From assembly GCF_025698545.1 (NCBI RefSeq), contig NC_068569.1, positions 29,822,001 through 29,886,000 of the forward strand: a stretch of DNA of 64,000 nucleotides. The letters run 5' to 3'. The notes beneath the pieces were generated by a model that saw only the letters and a program-made list of their open reading frames with translations, was not told the DNA's origin and made no database searches. The stretch is from Gossypium raimondii. Its lineage: Eukaryota; Streptophyta; Magnoliopsida; Malvales; Malvaceae. The position numbers and the translations under genes were made by a program. This document shows, piece after piece, positions 36,094 through 46,952 of this stretch (position 1 is the first letter of the stretch; every line of letters starts with the position of its first letter).

Positions 36094-37601
36094 TGTGATT
36101 TAAAAAAGAAAAAACCTTTCTAGCATGCACATACAAACACAAAAAAGACTAATTTTGGAATGAATAATTTTTTTAAAAAATTCGACCGGGGTTAATTATT
36201 TGAATTAATTAATGATATTATAAGAATACGGGAATTATATTTTGTTAAACTAAAGTATAAATATTAAGTCTTAAATTTAAACATAGTAGTTGGACCATAA
36301 TCATAATTTGACCTAAAATAATCTATGTCTAACATAAATGTGTTCATAGGTCAGGTTACGCTTAAGTATGATATTAAGTACTAGAACTTTGTGCTTACCA
36401 AGCCTGAATTGACTCGACCCGAAATATGAGTCTGCAAACTATATTTATAAATGGCAAACCTAAGTCTATTTTAAGTCTGTTCATATTATTTTAAAAATTA
36501 TAAAATTATAAAACTATATTTATATTATTTTAATTTAATATTTAATAAATTTATATATTTTTATTTATTAAATATTTTATATAATTATCTTTAACATTTT
36601 TTAAAGTGTACATTATAGCAATATTATATATTATTATAAATTTATATTTTATGTGTTATAAATTATATAATATATAAAAATAACATAATATAAAATATTA
36701 TAAACTTAAAAAATAATCCGGACTTGGACCTTGAATATTCAAACTCGAGCCTAACCCATATTTTTAAACAAAGCCTAACCCATATTTTAAACATACATTC
36801 TTTCCCAAGTCTATTTTTCGGGCATAATATTTTGTCCAAGCCCTCTCAAAATTTGGGTAAACCTTGAAGCATAGGCAAGTAGCTAGACCCATGAGCATGT
36901 CTAATCTAATACAATTATTTATCATTTGATTTAATAAAAAAATTGATATTTTTTAGAAAAATTCAACAGTGTTAACCATTAAATTTTAATTTTAAATACG
37001 GAAAATAAAGAAACTATATTTTTAAAAATAAAAAAGTATAGACTAAATTTCAAATGTATCAAGAATATATGGATTTAAAACATTTTTAATGAATAATGTC
37101 ATCCAAAATTATCCTATCCTCCATCGTTAGGTATCAATTATAAAAAGAAAGAAAGAAAAGAGCTGGAGAAGTAGGCCCATTAATCGAAAGAGAGTTCACT
37201 CGTACACATGATTAAGGTTTGATCCACAAATTCGTTTGTGTGATAATGTAGTGTATACGTGGAAGTTTAAAACTATATTGCATAAAAAACTAATCCAGAA
37301 TTAAGTTAAAAAGTAGTAATAATGCTAACTTAAGAGAGATAATCTAGTAATAGTTTAAAAAAATAAAAAAACCCATAAGATATGGGCAATCAATTAAAAG
37401 CTACATGATTTTATTACATTTTTTCTCTAATGGTTCAAAGGACTCAAACTTAGATGTTAAAATAAATAAAAGAGAGCGAAAGAATTTTATCAAACATCTA
37501 AGAATAAAAATATTAATAAAATAAATATTACTTAAATACATATTGAAAAAAAAGGGAAAAAAAATCAGAGAATAATGTCGCTGCCAGATTTCCATCTTTC
37601 T
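36094..37601. other. Intergenic DNA with a degenerate palindromic repeat
   Basis: Between about 36390 and 36900 the sequence carries words such as CAAGCCTGAATTGACTCGAC and CGAGCCTAACCCATATTTTT around an AT-rich core, which resembles decayed MITE arms, but ends cannot be set. The rest is AT-rich and non-coding. The part near 37601 may be the 3' UTR of the RRM gene. Confidence 0.35.
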
Positions 37602-37645
37602 TCACCCAACCTTCTTAAAACTGTCACCAGCTCCTCCAATTGTAC
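37602..37645 (-). other. Candidate last exon of the RRM gene
   Basis: On the minus strand TGCCAAATAG precedes 37645 as an acceptor, and a frame reading TIGGAGDSFKKVG ends at TGA (37604-37602). Joined to the donor after 38077 it continues the frame that ends exon 5 as AIAPSSG, which is not the frame of the upstream RRM exons. It may be a displaced C-terminus or a 3' UTR exon. Confidence 0.4.
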
Positions 37646-38081
37646 CTATTTGGCAAGTAAATAAATTAATATATAAATGGTCTCCATCATATCATTAAAA
37701 AGAAAGACAATTTGTATTGAGAAAAAAAATTTAATTTCATAAACGAAATTAACAAGACAACATGTACTCTCTTAGATATGTTTAAAGAAATTTATGCCAA
37801 TGTTAATATTTATACAATTAAAAAATTAGGGACAGATAATATTTATAAACATTAAGACAAATTTAACAACAATTTGGTTCAAAAAAATTAAACCCCAACA
37901 CCCTAGCACATGGGTTCCCTCAAAAAGCCAGTTGGGCAGTGGGGTTTTCTCACATGACACAATGATTTATTTCCATAAGGCCTCACACTTAATTTAGAAA
38001 ATAATTAAAATGAAAAAGGTGAAGGTAACCCATGTTACCATGTGAGTCACCATCATGGAGGATCAATGGGTGTTACCTGAA

Positions 38082-39946
38082 CTAGGAGCAATTGCTGATG
38101 GGCCATGCTGTTGGTGATGGGAAGGTGTGAGCCGCTGATGCTGGTGATGATGGAAATCCCAATGTTTGTGATTGATGGTAGTGATAAAAAGGGTACACTG
38201 GCATCAATGTGTTGGCACCTACAATAGTTTGCCCTGCTGGATATACTTGAGACAAATGCCCATTCATGTAGGATCCTCCATTGTAGCTTAGCTTCTGTTT
38301 GCACCAATCATACACCACATTTTATTAAGACTGTGTAAAAAAAAAAATTTGGCAAATTTATGTTATGGTACAAATATCAATTATGTTTTTTTTTAAAAAA
38401 AAAACTACTTATTTTGGAAGGATTATATTTTTTATACCTTTATAGGTCGACTTAATTCTGTGGATATTATAAGAAATAATAATAATACACTATGAAGTAG
38501 TGATAGATGGTGAGAATTAGACATGTTAACATGTTATACTATTTGAATAAGTGACTCGTATTAGATCCAATTTAATTAAATTTTAAAATTTTGATGGATG
38601 TTCATAAAAAATTGATATGATTTGATTTGCATTACGATTTGGTTAATAAAAATATATTTTATATTTAAATCTAACAATATATAAATATCAATATGAAAAT
38701 TAATTTTTCTATTTTTATATATTTCAGAAGGTATTTATTTGATATATCATTTATGAAGGTAATTTTCCAATTTCAATATATATATGAGCACTTACATGGT
38801 TGTAGCTGATGTTTGTGGCAACGTAGGTAGGAGAGTACCTGAAAAGCGTTAAAAAAGGGAAAATAAAAGGTAAGGAAAAATCCACCTTTCTTAGCGGCTT
38901 CAATAAAGTCAATGTATCAATAGCATACCCGTAAAAAGGAACGGCCTGATGGTGAAACGGCGGTGCTGATGCCCCAGCCGGGTAATACCACTGCACCTGA
39001 TTGGCTGGTGCAACTGGCGTAGCCCTCGGTCCAACGTTTGATCCTTCATTGTCAATACCGCCAAAGATTAGAACCCCATCATGCTCATATTTACAAAAAA
39101 ATGCCCTCACTGTATTTTAACAAATACCATTTGTTGTTCTCTTGATACATCATACCTATATGTTTTATTATATGTACAATTTTTTAAATATATAATTACT
39201 GTTTAATAGTTAACTTTTATTTAAATTTAATTGAAAATATATAAACCTAATAATAATTATTTTTATAAGGGTAAAAGGTTATCTAGAAATCGAATACAAA
39301 ATTAACATAATTGAGACTTAAGTACAAGTTTTTTATCACTTCAGATGTGGTTGGATGAACATATATATCTAGATATAGATATAGATATAGATATAGATAT
39401 AATTATAATATATATTTCAATATATGTGTAAAAAATATTTATTTCAATATATTGTTATTTAATAAATAATGATCCGTATATAAAAAATAATAATGATCCG
39501 GTTTGTTAAAAAAAAAACCTTGTTGCGGGGGAGGAGCAGAGGAGGCGGACCTCGGGCGGCGAGCACCGAGGGAGGCGATGTTACAGTTGGCACGACGGCC
39601 GTTAATGATAGGAGCAGCGTCCTCGCAAGCCTTCTTTGCAGCTTCAGCATCCTTAAAAGTAACCTTTTAAGAACAAAAGCGGAAAACAAAATTAAAAGGA
39701 GAGGAATCGGTAGAAATCAAGAGTAACGAGTGCATTGCGATTGAACGAAAAAGAGGAACTTACGAATCCATAACCTTTGGATCTGCCAGTGATTTTATCA
39801 GAAATAATGACAGCTTCAAGGATCTCACCGTATTTCTCAAAATGCTCTCTCATGACTTCTTGAGGAGTTTCCCACGCTAAACCTCCCACGAAAACTTTGG
39901 TTAATGTTGTATCACCGAATTGCCCTACATTATTACTCATTTTCAT
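38082..39946 (-). CDS. RRM RNA-binding protein (ARP1/RBM24-like), 232 aa, five exons
   Basis: Single-RRM proteins of this plant group bind RNA and are mostly nuclear or cytoplasmic regulators. The minus-strand exons are 39946-39764, 39663-39519, 39043-38929, 38838-38796 and 38294-38082, all with GT..AG borders and matching phases. The RRM spans about residues 16-95. RNP2 is VFVGGL (18-23), and RNP1 KGYGFVTF (57-64) is split by intron 1 between F61 and V62. The rest is the family's Pro/Tyr-rich tail: VQWYYPAGASAPPFHHQ, AVPFYG, YSPTYVATN, GGSYMNGHLSQVYP and VYPFYHYHQSQT. The first Met (39946) and a second at 39940 are equally possible starts. The annotated end, WPISNCS, comes from a stop at 38084-38082. 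A different frame in the same exon looks more protein-like near the end, so a frameshift is suspected. Confidence 0.85.
39362..39401. repeat. (TAGATA)n microsatellite in RRM intron 2
   Basis: ATATAG units in the form TAGATATAGATATAGATA are repeated about six times. Confidence 0.85.
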
Positions 39947-40202
39947 CGCCGCTTTCCCCTCAACTTTAAAAAAACAAAACTATCTTAAATGAACAAAAAA
40001 GAAACAGCAAAAATATATGAGATTTTTGCAGCGTAAAAATGAGGGGAAAAGAAATAAGAGCAGAATAGGGTGGGAAAGGGGAGAATATAAAGAGGAAGAA
40101 GATAGCCTGCTCATGTCCAGGCCGTAAGGTTCCATTTATTATTGAAAAAAATAAAAGGTTAAATTTTACTATTAGTCCAGGTTAATTGATATTTTTAATA
40201 GG
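39947..40202 (-). promoter_or_regulatory. Leader and promoter region of the RRM gene
   Basis: About 140 bp upstream of the start codon the minus strand reads CTCTTTATATTCTC, a TATA-like element at about 40084-40093. The leader between is A/T-rich with purine runs. Other signals are not obvious. Confidence 0.45.
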
Positions 40203-40716
40203 TGTAATGATGAATTTAGCCTTCAATATTTACATCTTTTGTCAATTTGGTCATTATTCTTTTTTTGAGCTAAATTTAACCCTTGATTTTCAAAAAGAGT
40301 CAAATTGCCTTTTTTAAACAAAAATGTTGACTAAAATACTAAAATTTAAATGATGTTGGTATGACAATCATATGACAATTTTTGTGTACTTCATGTTGAC
40401 ATGACATTATTCGTTATATATGTCACTTCAATTAAAAATTATAAAACATTAAAAAATAAAAATAAAAACATATATAAATAGTTCATAAAAGTTCAAAAAA
40501 AAGCATGAACTACACGTCAATTGCTATACAAGCTACCATATTTAAAAATTAACCTTTTAGTCAAGATTCTGTTAAAAAACAACAATCAACTCTTTTGAAA
40601 GGTTGATGGTCAAATTTGATTCTTTTAAAATGTTGAGTGCCAAATTTAACTCAAAAAGGAATAAGGATCAAATTGATAAAAAATATAAACATTAAGGGCT
40701 AATTTTATCATTATGC
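40203..40716. mobile_element. Palindromic MITE upstream of the RRM gene
   Basis: TGTAATGATGAATTTAGCC at the left is complementary to the right end AGGGCTAATTTTATCATTAT. The arms remain complementary over about 130 bp, sharing GTCAATTTGGTCATTATTC and GGAATAAGGATCAAATTGA. The loop is AT-rich, and no frame is present. Confidence 0.7.
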
Positions 40717-41484
40717 AATTTTATTAAATTTTAAAAATTCAGTCTTTAATGACCGTTGAAATAATTATGATTTTTAAAATAAAATAATGCGAAAATAGAA
40801 GACAATATATATGTGAAATTCAAAGTTTTATCTTAGATCTAATTGGTAAAGACTGGATCATTGAACAGTGCAAATAATCCAATTTTGAAAAGAGGTAAAA
40901 TAGGAATGAAATAACAAAATAAAGCGAAACACATGAAGACAGTGAAGCAAAGGCAAGGTCATACTACGTTCATGCACTAATTAAGATTACAAATATATTT
41001 GTGTAATAATTTAATTCATTTTCTTTTAATATTTTTATTAAATAAAATTAGTAATTCGATTGAAGCTATTTTGATATTTATTTTTTCACTTTACCCTCAA
41101 AATTTTTAAAATTTTATTCTGACCTCTCTCACAACGGTAACTTGTCTTCTAGATAAATATTTGTAAATATCTTTATTCACAATTATTTTTATACGGTAAA
41201 TCAGGTAAGTTGGATTCATTCCTAAATCATAAAATTATACGTCATATATATGTAATAATAGTATTTTATATTACGAATAATAAATAAAATATATTTTATT
41301 TGAATTAAAAAAGAAAAACTATGAACGACATCAATGCAGAAAATCACGTGGGGACCCACTCCTTTCCAAAATGGCAAAATTCCCTCTCAATTAAACCTTA
41401 GCTGTCAATTTGTCAAAGTCCTGAAATTGCAGTTGTAAGAGACAAAATCACGTATGTCCTAATCAGCTCTAAAAACGTTTAATG

Positions 41485-42487
41485 TTTGGTTGAATTGTGC
41501 TATTAGTCCCTCTACTTTTGTAAAAGTTGTGGATTTAATATATGTTTTTTAATTTGATCAATTTTAAGGTGTTTGATAAACCATTGAAAATCAAAATTTT
41601 AACATTTAATATTTTAAATGTGTTTGATAATCATTTTAAATTTTCAATAAAAATATTGAATAAGATAAGTAGGTAAGTAGCTACTTATAACTTAATGTAG
41701 AGAATATTAAGTCGATTTTTTTGTTAAAATAAAATAAAATAAAATATCTTTTTTTAAATGAGATATTCAAATTATCATATTTATATTTCATCCAATACTA
41801 TCTAAAATAATATTAAAATATATTAATAAGATTATAATTAAAAATAAAAATTCTTTTAAAAAATAATATTTGCTTTTATTAATCAACATAATTATATTCT
41901 GTACTTATTTTTGTAAATTTACCAAATAATTTTCTAATATAAATTTAGCACTTATAAAATTTAGCAGTAAAATTTAGTATTTAAATTTTCGGTACTTAAA
42001 TTTTAGTTTATCAAACACACATTTAGTTCATATACTTTTCAATTGATCAATTTTAGTCTTCATACTTTTTGAATTTTGAAATTTTAATCCTTGCCCAAAT
42101 AGTCACAGTTAAATTCATTTAGTTAAATTCAATTACTAAGTTTGTACAATACGTACAATAGTATATTTAGTCTATATTCTCAAATTGTATCATTCTAAGC
42201 CTTATACATTTCAAATTTTGAAATTTCAATCTTGATGTCATTAACTGATTTTTAGTGAGTAATATGTGCAAATAATAAATTGACATGTCATTACATATAT
42301 GATAATATGTACATCGATTTTGGAAATAGCAAAAGTTAACTTACTAAATCTAATAGTATTTGTTTAGTGAGGTTTAAAATTTTAAAATTTGAAAAGCACA
42401 TGAACTAAAAATAATCAAATTAAAATATATGAATTAAATCTTCAACTTTTGTAGAGTATAGGGACTGATAGTAGAATTCAACCTAAA
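41485..42487. mobile_element. Palindromic MITE split by a nested element
   Basis: The left arm has TTGAATTGTGCTATTAGTCC and the right arm GGGACTGATAGTAGAATTCA, which are complementary. Beyond the ends, both arms read ACTTTTGTA...AGTTG and then ATATATG...AATTTGAT. At 41567 the left arm is cut by another element and resumes at 42022. Confidence 0.7.
41567..42021. mobile_element. Nested Tourist-like MITE
   Basis: GGTGTTTGATAAACC at the left pairs with TTTATCAAACACAC at the right. The host word TTTA is present on both sides (41563-41566 and 42022-42025), so the insertion duplicated 3-4 bp. This is typical of Tourist/Harbinger MITEs with TTA targets. Confidence 0.75.
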
Positions 42488-42559
42488 GATTATCATCCTA
42501 TATCCATCGTAAAAAAAAAAAAAAACTATAAATGAATCTAAGATTATACCATTTGTTTT

Positions 42560-42798
42560 TAGCATGGTTGTTTATATCAGATCGGATCGATCAATCAAAT
42601 CGGAAATTGACCAGGTATCAATTCAGAGAGACGAATTAGATTGGTTGAACTAAGAATCGGTATGAGGCGATTCAACTAAAAATTTTTATTAATTTTTAAT
42701 GATTTATTTAATTAAATCAAACTAACCGATTGGACCGACAAACTTATGACATAAACGGTTTGACCATCGGTTCGATTATGAAAACATTGATTTTAAAA
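42560..42798. mobile_element. Short palindromic element
   Basis: ATGGTTGTTTATATCAGATC followed by CGGATCGATCAATCAAATCGG is complementary, with mismatches, to AACGGTTTGACCATCGGTTC near 42757 and GATTATGAAAACATTG near 42774. The arms are about 80 bp. Confidence 0.5.
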
Positions 42799-42955
42799 TG
42801 TAATAAAAATAAAACTCAAATATATTCTAGAATCGCTTGAAAATTTTTCAAAAATAATAAAAGACATTTGATTTACTCGAACTCAACTCAATAATAATCA
42901 ACTTAAATTTGAGTTTTTTCAAGTTAAACCCAAATAACTTGTGAGTAAATATCTC

Positions 42956-42956
<1 letters not shown>

Positions 42957-42989
<33 letters not shown>
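42957..42989. repeat. (AT)n microsatellite
   Basis: A run of AT units is interrupted once by G. Confidence 0.9.
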
Positions 42990-42990
<1 letters not shown>

Positions 42991-43454
42991 CCACATTTAT
43001 AGCTCTTGTAATGTTGAACACTATATGAACATAACTCGAAAGTGTAATCAAAATATTATATTTTATAAAAAATAATATAAACAATAATATAAGAGAAATT
43101 AACTTATCAAAATTTATATTAGTATACAATAACATAAGCACAAATAAGATAAATGAAAATATATGGACACAATACAAATATATGCATTTATTATGATAGG
43201 TTTTTGTAAAATTTGTTTTTAAAATACATTTTAGGACTATCTTAAGTTGAGTTTATTGTTTATATTGTATAGTATGTGCAAAATTTATTATCTAATCATT
43301 TTGTGATAATGAAATGATATTATTATGAACTTGACACTCACAAATATTGTCAAATCTTTAATAATTGCTTTTTCATATTTCTTTTAGAATTTTGTACTTT
43401 GCTTCTACAAGTAGATATTTGACGTCATGAAATAGGAACTTGACTTCTATAGGT

Positions 43455-43610
43455 GTTACATTCAGGCATTTTCTAACCACAAAAGTTAAGTGGGATGATA
43501 ATTGTCTTTTCTATCTTAACTAATGATTGGGGGTTCGATCATCGCCTTGAGTATAGAACAACAGAATACAAAAGATTAATTACTAGATTCGCTCTAATAA
43601 ATACTTTGAG
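43455..43610 (+). mobile_element. Possible tRNA-derived SINE of a second family
   Basis: AAAGTTAAGTGGGATGATAA could be an A-box region, and GGGGGTTCGATCATCGCC, about 60 bp on, contains a B-box GGTTCGATC. An A-rich end follows at about 43608. Only one copy is in the window, so family status cannot be tested here. Confidence 0.35.
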
Positions 43611-43705
43611 AAATAAAAAAAAATTCTAGAAGTTGAAACTTATTAGTGTAAACTTCAAGCAAACTTAAGTTGGCTGACCCATTTCTCTTCTCTTATAAAA
43701 TTTGC

Positions 43706-45106
43706 GGAAATTTACCTAAATAATATAAAAAAATTAAATACTGAAATGGGTTGTCAGTGCAATTATTTGCGGAAATGGTATACTTTTTGGGTGGAGCCTT
43801 TCTTAGAGGCACCACAACTTTTTTTTATATAATATATATATATATATTTGTTTTTTTTAAAACATTATTTTATTGGTGGCGCCTTTCTCATATGCGCCAT
43901 TACTTGTATTTTTTTCCGAGTCAATACATGACCCATATATAAATACGAGAGTAGTATATGGTAGGTGGTGCCTATCTAGTAGGCGCCACTAGTGACTCCT
44001 ATCTGATAGGCGCCACAGGTGACTCCTATCTAATATGTGCCTCTGGTTGTGATATGAATTATACATGATTAGTTTCTTTCAAACAACCTATAAAATTATG
44101 TAACAACAAATTTAATCAACATTTTAACAATTCAATAAAATTGTCAAATAAATAAAAATAAAATAAAATTACATTATATAAAAATTCAATTTAAAAAATT
44201 ACAAAATACTAAACTAAACACTAACAACTTATATAACCTAATCATAAATTACTAACAAAATAACTATAAAATTATTTAAAAAAATTACATTACTAAAAAT
44301 CACAAAACCCTAAACTAAACACTAACAATTTGTAACCCATAAATTACTAACAAAATAAATAACTATAACATTTTTTAAAAGAAATTACATCACTAAAAAA
44401 TAACAAAGCCCTAAACTAAACACTAACAATTTGTAACCTAATCCCATAAATTAATAACAAAATAAATAACTATAACATTTTTTAAAAGAAATTACATCAC
44501 TAAAAATAACAAAGCCCTAAACTAAACACTAACAATTTGTAACCTAATCCCATAAATTAATAACAAAATAAATAACTATAACATTTTTTTAAAAGAAATT
44601 ACATTACTAAAAAATAACAAAACACAAAACACTAACAATTTATAAACTACTGACAAAATAACTATATATATATTTTAAATTTTCATTACTAAAACTCACA
44701 AAACACAACAATTTATAATAAATTACTAACAAAATATTTAACAAAATAATTTTACATTACTAAAAACTCACAAAACACAACAATTTATAATAAATTACTA
44801 ACAAAATATTTAACACAACCAGTGGCGCCTATCAGATAGGAGTCACTAGTGGCGCCTACCAGATAGGCACCACTAACCCCATACCACTTTCGTATTTATA
44901 CACGGGTCATGTATTGATCCAGAAAAAAAATACATAAGCGCCACCAATAAAATAATATTTCTTTAAAATATATATATATTATAAAAAAAAGTGGTGGCGT
45001 CTCTAAGAAAGGCTCCACCCAAAAAGTATACCATTCCCGTAAATAATCTCACTGACAACCTATTTTAGTATTTAACTTTTTTTTATATTATTTAGGTAAA
45101 TTAACC
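43706..45106 (-). mobile_element. MULE-B deletion derivative (MULE-B2)
   Basis: The inverted ends (AAATTTACCTAAATAATAT at 43708 and ATTATTTAGGTAAATTAACC to 45106) and the inner TIR sequence, with GGCGCC-containing repeats, match those of the 45353-52636 element. The interior (about 44065-44815) is the reverse complement of that element's 45900-46720 leader-intron region. The junction near 44068 corresponds to 46717 of the larger copy. So the PMD and transposase genes have been deleted. Its PMD-side end is on the right. No 9-bp flanking duplication was found. Confidence 0.85.
44230..44660 (-). repeat. Degenerate tandem repeat, about 100-107-bp unit
   Basis: CACTAACAATTTGTAACC recurs with its ATTACTAACAAAATAA and AAATTACATCACTAAAAA neighbours at about 44321, 44421 and 44527. 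The same units, inverted, occupy 45960-46620 of MULE-B. Confidence 0.8.
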
Positions 45107-45352
45107 GCTAATAAAACTATCAAAAAATCAAATTATTCGTCTAAACACAAATATCAGTCCAAAATATAGGAGTTTAAACAAATATACAAATTATACTATT
45201 AGTTCACGAATTATCGGGAAAAAAAGCACTTAACTAATTAACTTTGCACGTGGTTTGAATGATTTTGCGAGGATTAGGAATTAGATTGGTTTGAGAGAGT
45301 TGCTCTGGAATTGTTTTTCTTCTTTTTATTTTACAAGTAAATTGCAAAATTT

Positions 45353-45655
45353 GGTTAATTTACCTAAATAATATTAAAAAAATTAAATATTGAAATGTGC
45401 TGTCAGCAGGATTATTTATCAAACTGGTATTTTTTTTAGGTGGAGCCTTTCTCATAGGCACCACCACTTTTTTTAATAATATTTTTTTACTTTTAAAAAA
45501 TATTATTATTTTATTTTATAAAAAATATTTAAATAAATATTGGGTCAAAATATAGTCAACGGGGGAAATATGGGTCAAAAATACTCGCGTGTGACGCCAC
45601 CTGGACTGGTGGCACTAGTCGCACCTGTTAGATAGGTAGGCGCCACTGCCCCTAC
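45353..45655 (+). repeat. Left terminal inverted repeat of MULE-B
   Basis: It carries GGTGGAGCCTTTCTCATAGG and further inward TAGGTAGGCGCCACT. It is more diverged from the right repeat than the two repeats of MULE-B2 are from each other. Confidence 0.75.
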
Positions 45656-45687
45656 CTCAGCCCCGTGCCCTTGCACAGCACAGCCCC

Positions 45688-45725
45688 TCCCTCTGCCCTC
45701 TGCCCTCTGCCCTCTGCCCTCTGCC
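45688..45725 (+). repeat. CTCTGCC minisatellite
   Basis: The 7-mer CTCTGCC is repeated five times in tandem just inside the left terminal repeat, upstream of the PMD leader. Confidence 0.95.
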
Positions 45726-46952
45726 GTGGACTGTAGACATTGCTATGCAGTGTCTAGTCCTTTCAAAAGGGAAAAAAAAAGATTGAAATGGGGGACCTTA
45801 TAAACATGATCCCTTAAGCATTGGTGAAGAGAGAAAGAAAGGAGAAGAAGAAGAAGAAAAAGGTAATGTATTATTTTAGTAAATAATTTTGTTTTTAATT
45901 TAAAGAGTTTAATTAAGATGTTGTGAAATTTTTTTTGTTATTAATTATTATTTATAAATTGTTTGTGTTTAGTGTTTATGGTTTTGGTTTAATATTTTTA
46001 TGAATGTATTTTTTTGTTTTTATAATTATTTTAAAATTATTTTGTTAGTAATTTAGGATTATGTTATAAATTGTGTTTATAATTATTTTAAAATTAATTT
46101 ATTAGTAATTTAGGATTATGTTATAAATTGTTGTGTTTAGTTTAATATTTGGTGAGTTTTAGTAATGTAAAATTATTTTGTTAAATATTTTGATGGTAAA
46201 TCATTATAAATTGTTGTATTTTGTGAGTTTTAGTAATGTAAAATTATTTTGTTAGTAATTTATTATAAATTGTTGTGTTTTGTTAGTTTTAGTAATGTAA
46301 TTATTTTTAAAAATTTTATGGTTATTTTGTTAGTAGTTTATGATTAGGTTATAAATTGTTAGTGTTTTGTGTTTTGTTATTTTTAGTAATGTAATTTCTT
46401 TTAAAAAATGTTATAGTTATTTATTTTGTTAGTAATTTATGGGATTAGGTTAGAAATTGTTAGTGTTTAGTTTAGGGTTTTGTGATTTTTAGTAATGTAA
46501 TTTTTAAAAATAATTTTATAGTTGTTTTGTTAGTAATTTATGATTAGGTTATATAAATTGTTAGTGTTTAGTTTAGTGTCTTGTGATTTTTAATGTAATT
46601 TTTATATAATGCATTTTATTTGATTTTTATTTATTTGACAAATTCTATTGAATTATTAAAATGTTGATTAAATTTGTTGTTATATAATTTTATAGGTTGT
46701 TTGAAAGAAACTAATCGGTATGTTTCTATTTACTTTTTATTATTTTAATTACGTATTTTTTACGTTTAGATAGTTTATATTTATTTTAATTATATTATTA
46801 TTGTAAACTAACATAATTTTTTATTGTAGGTAAATTATGAGAAATTATGATATATTTACCGTGTTTTTCAGTTTTTGAAATTTGAAATAATTTATTGTAT
46901 GTTTTTGAAACAAATTAAATGAATTCATTTTTTAATTGCAGATTTGCAACAA

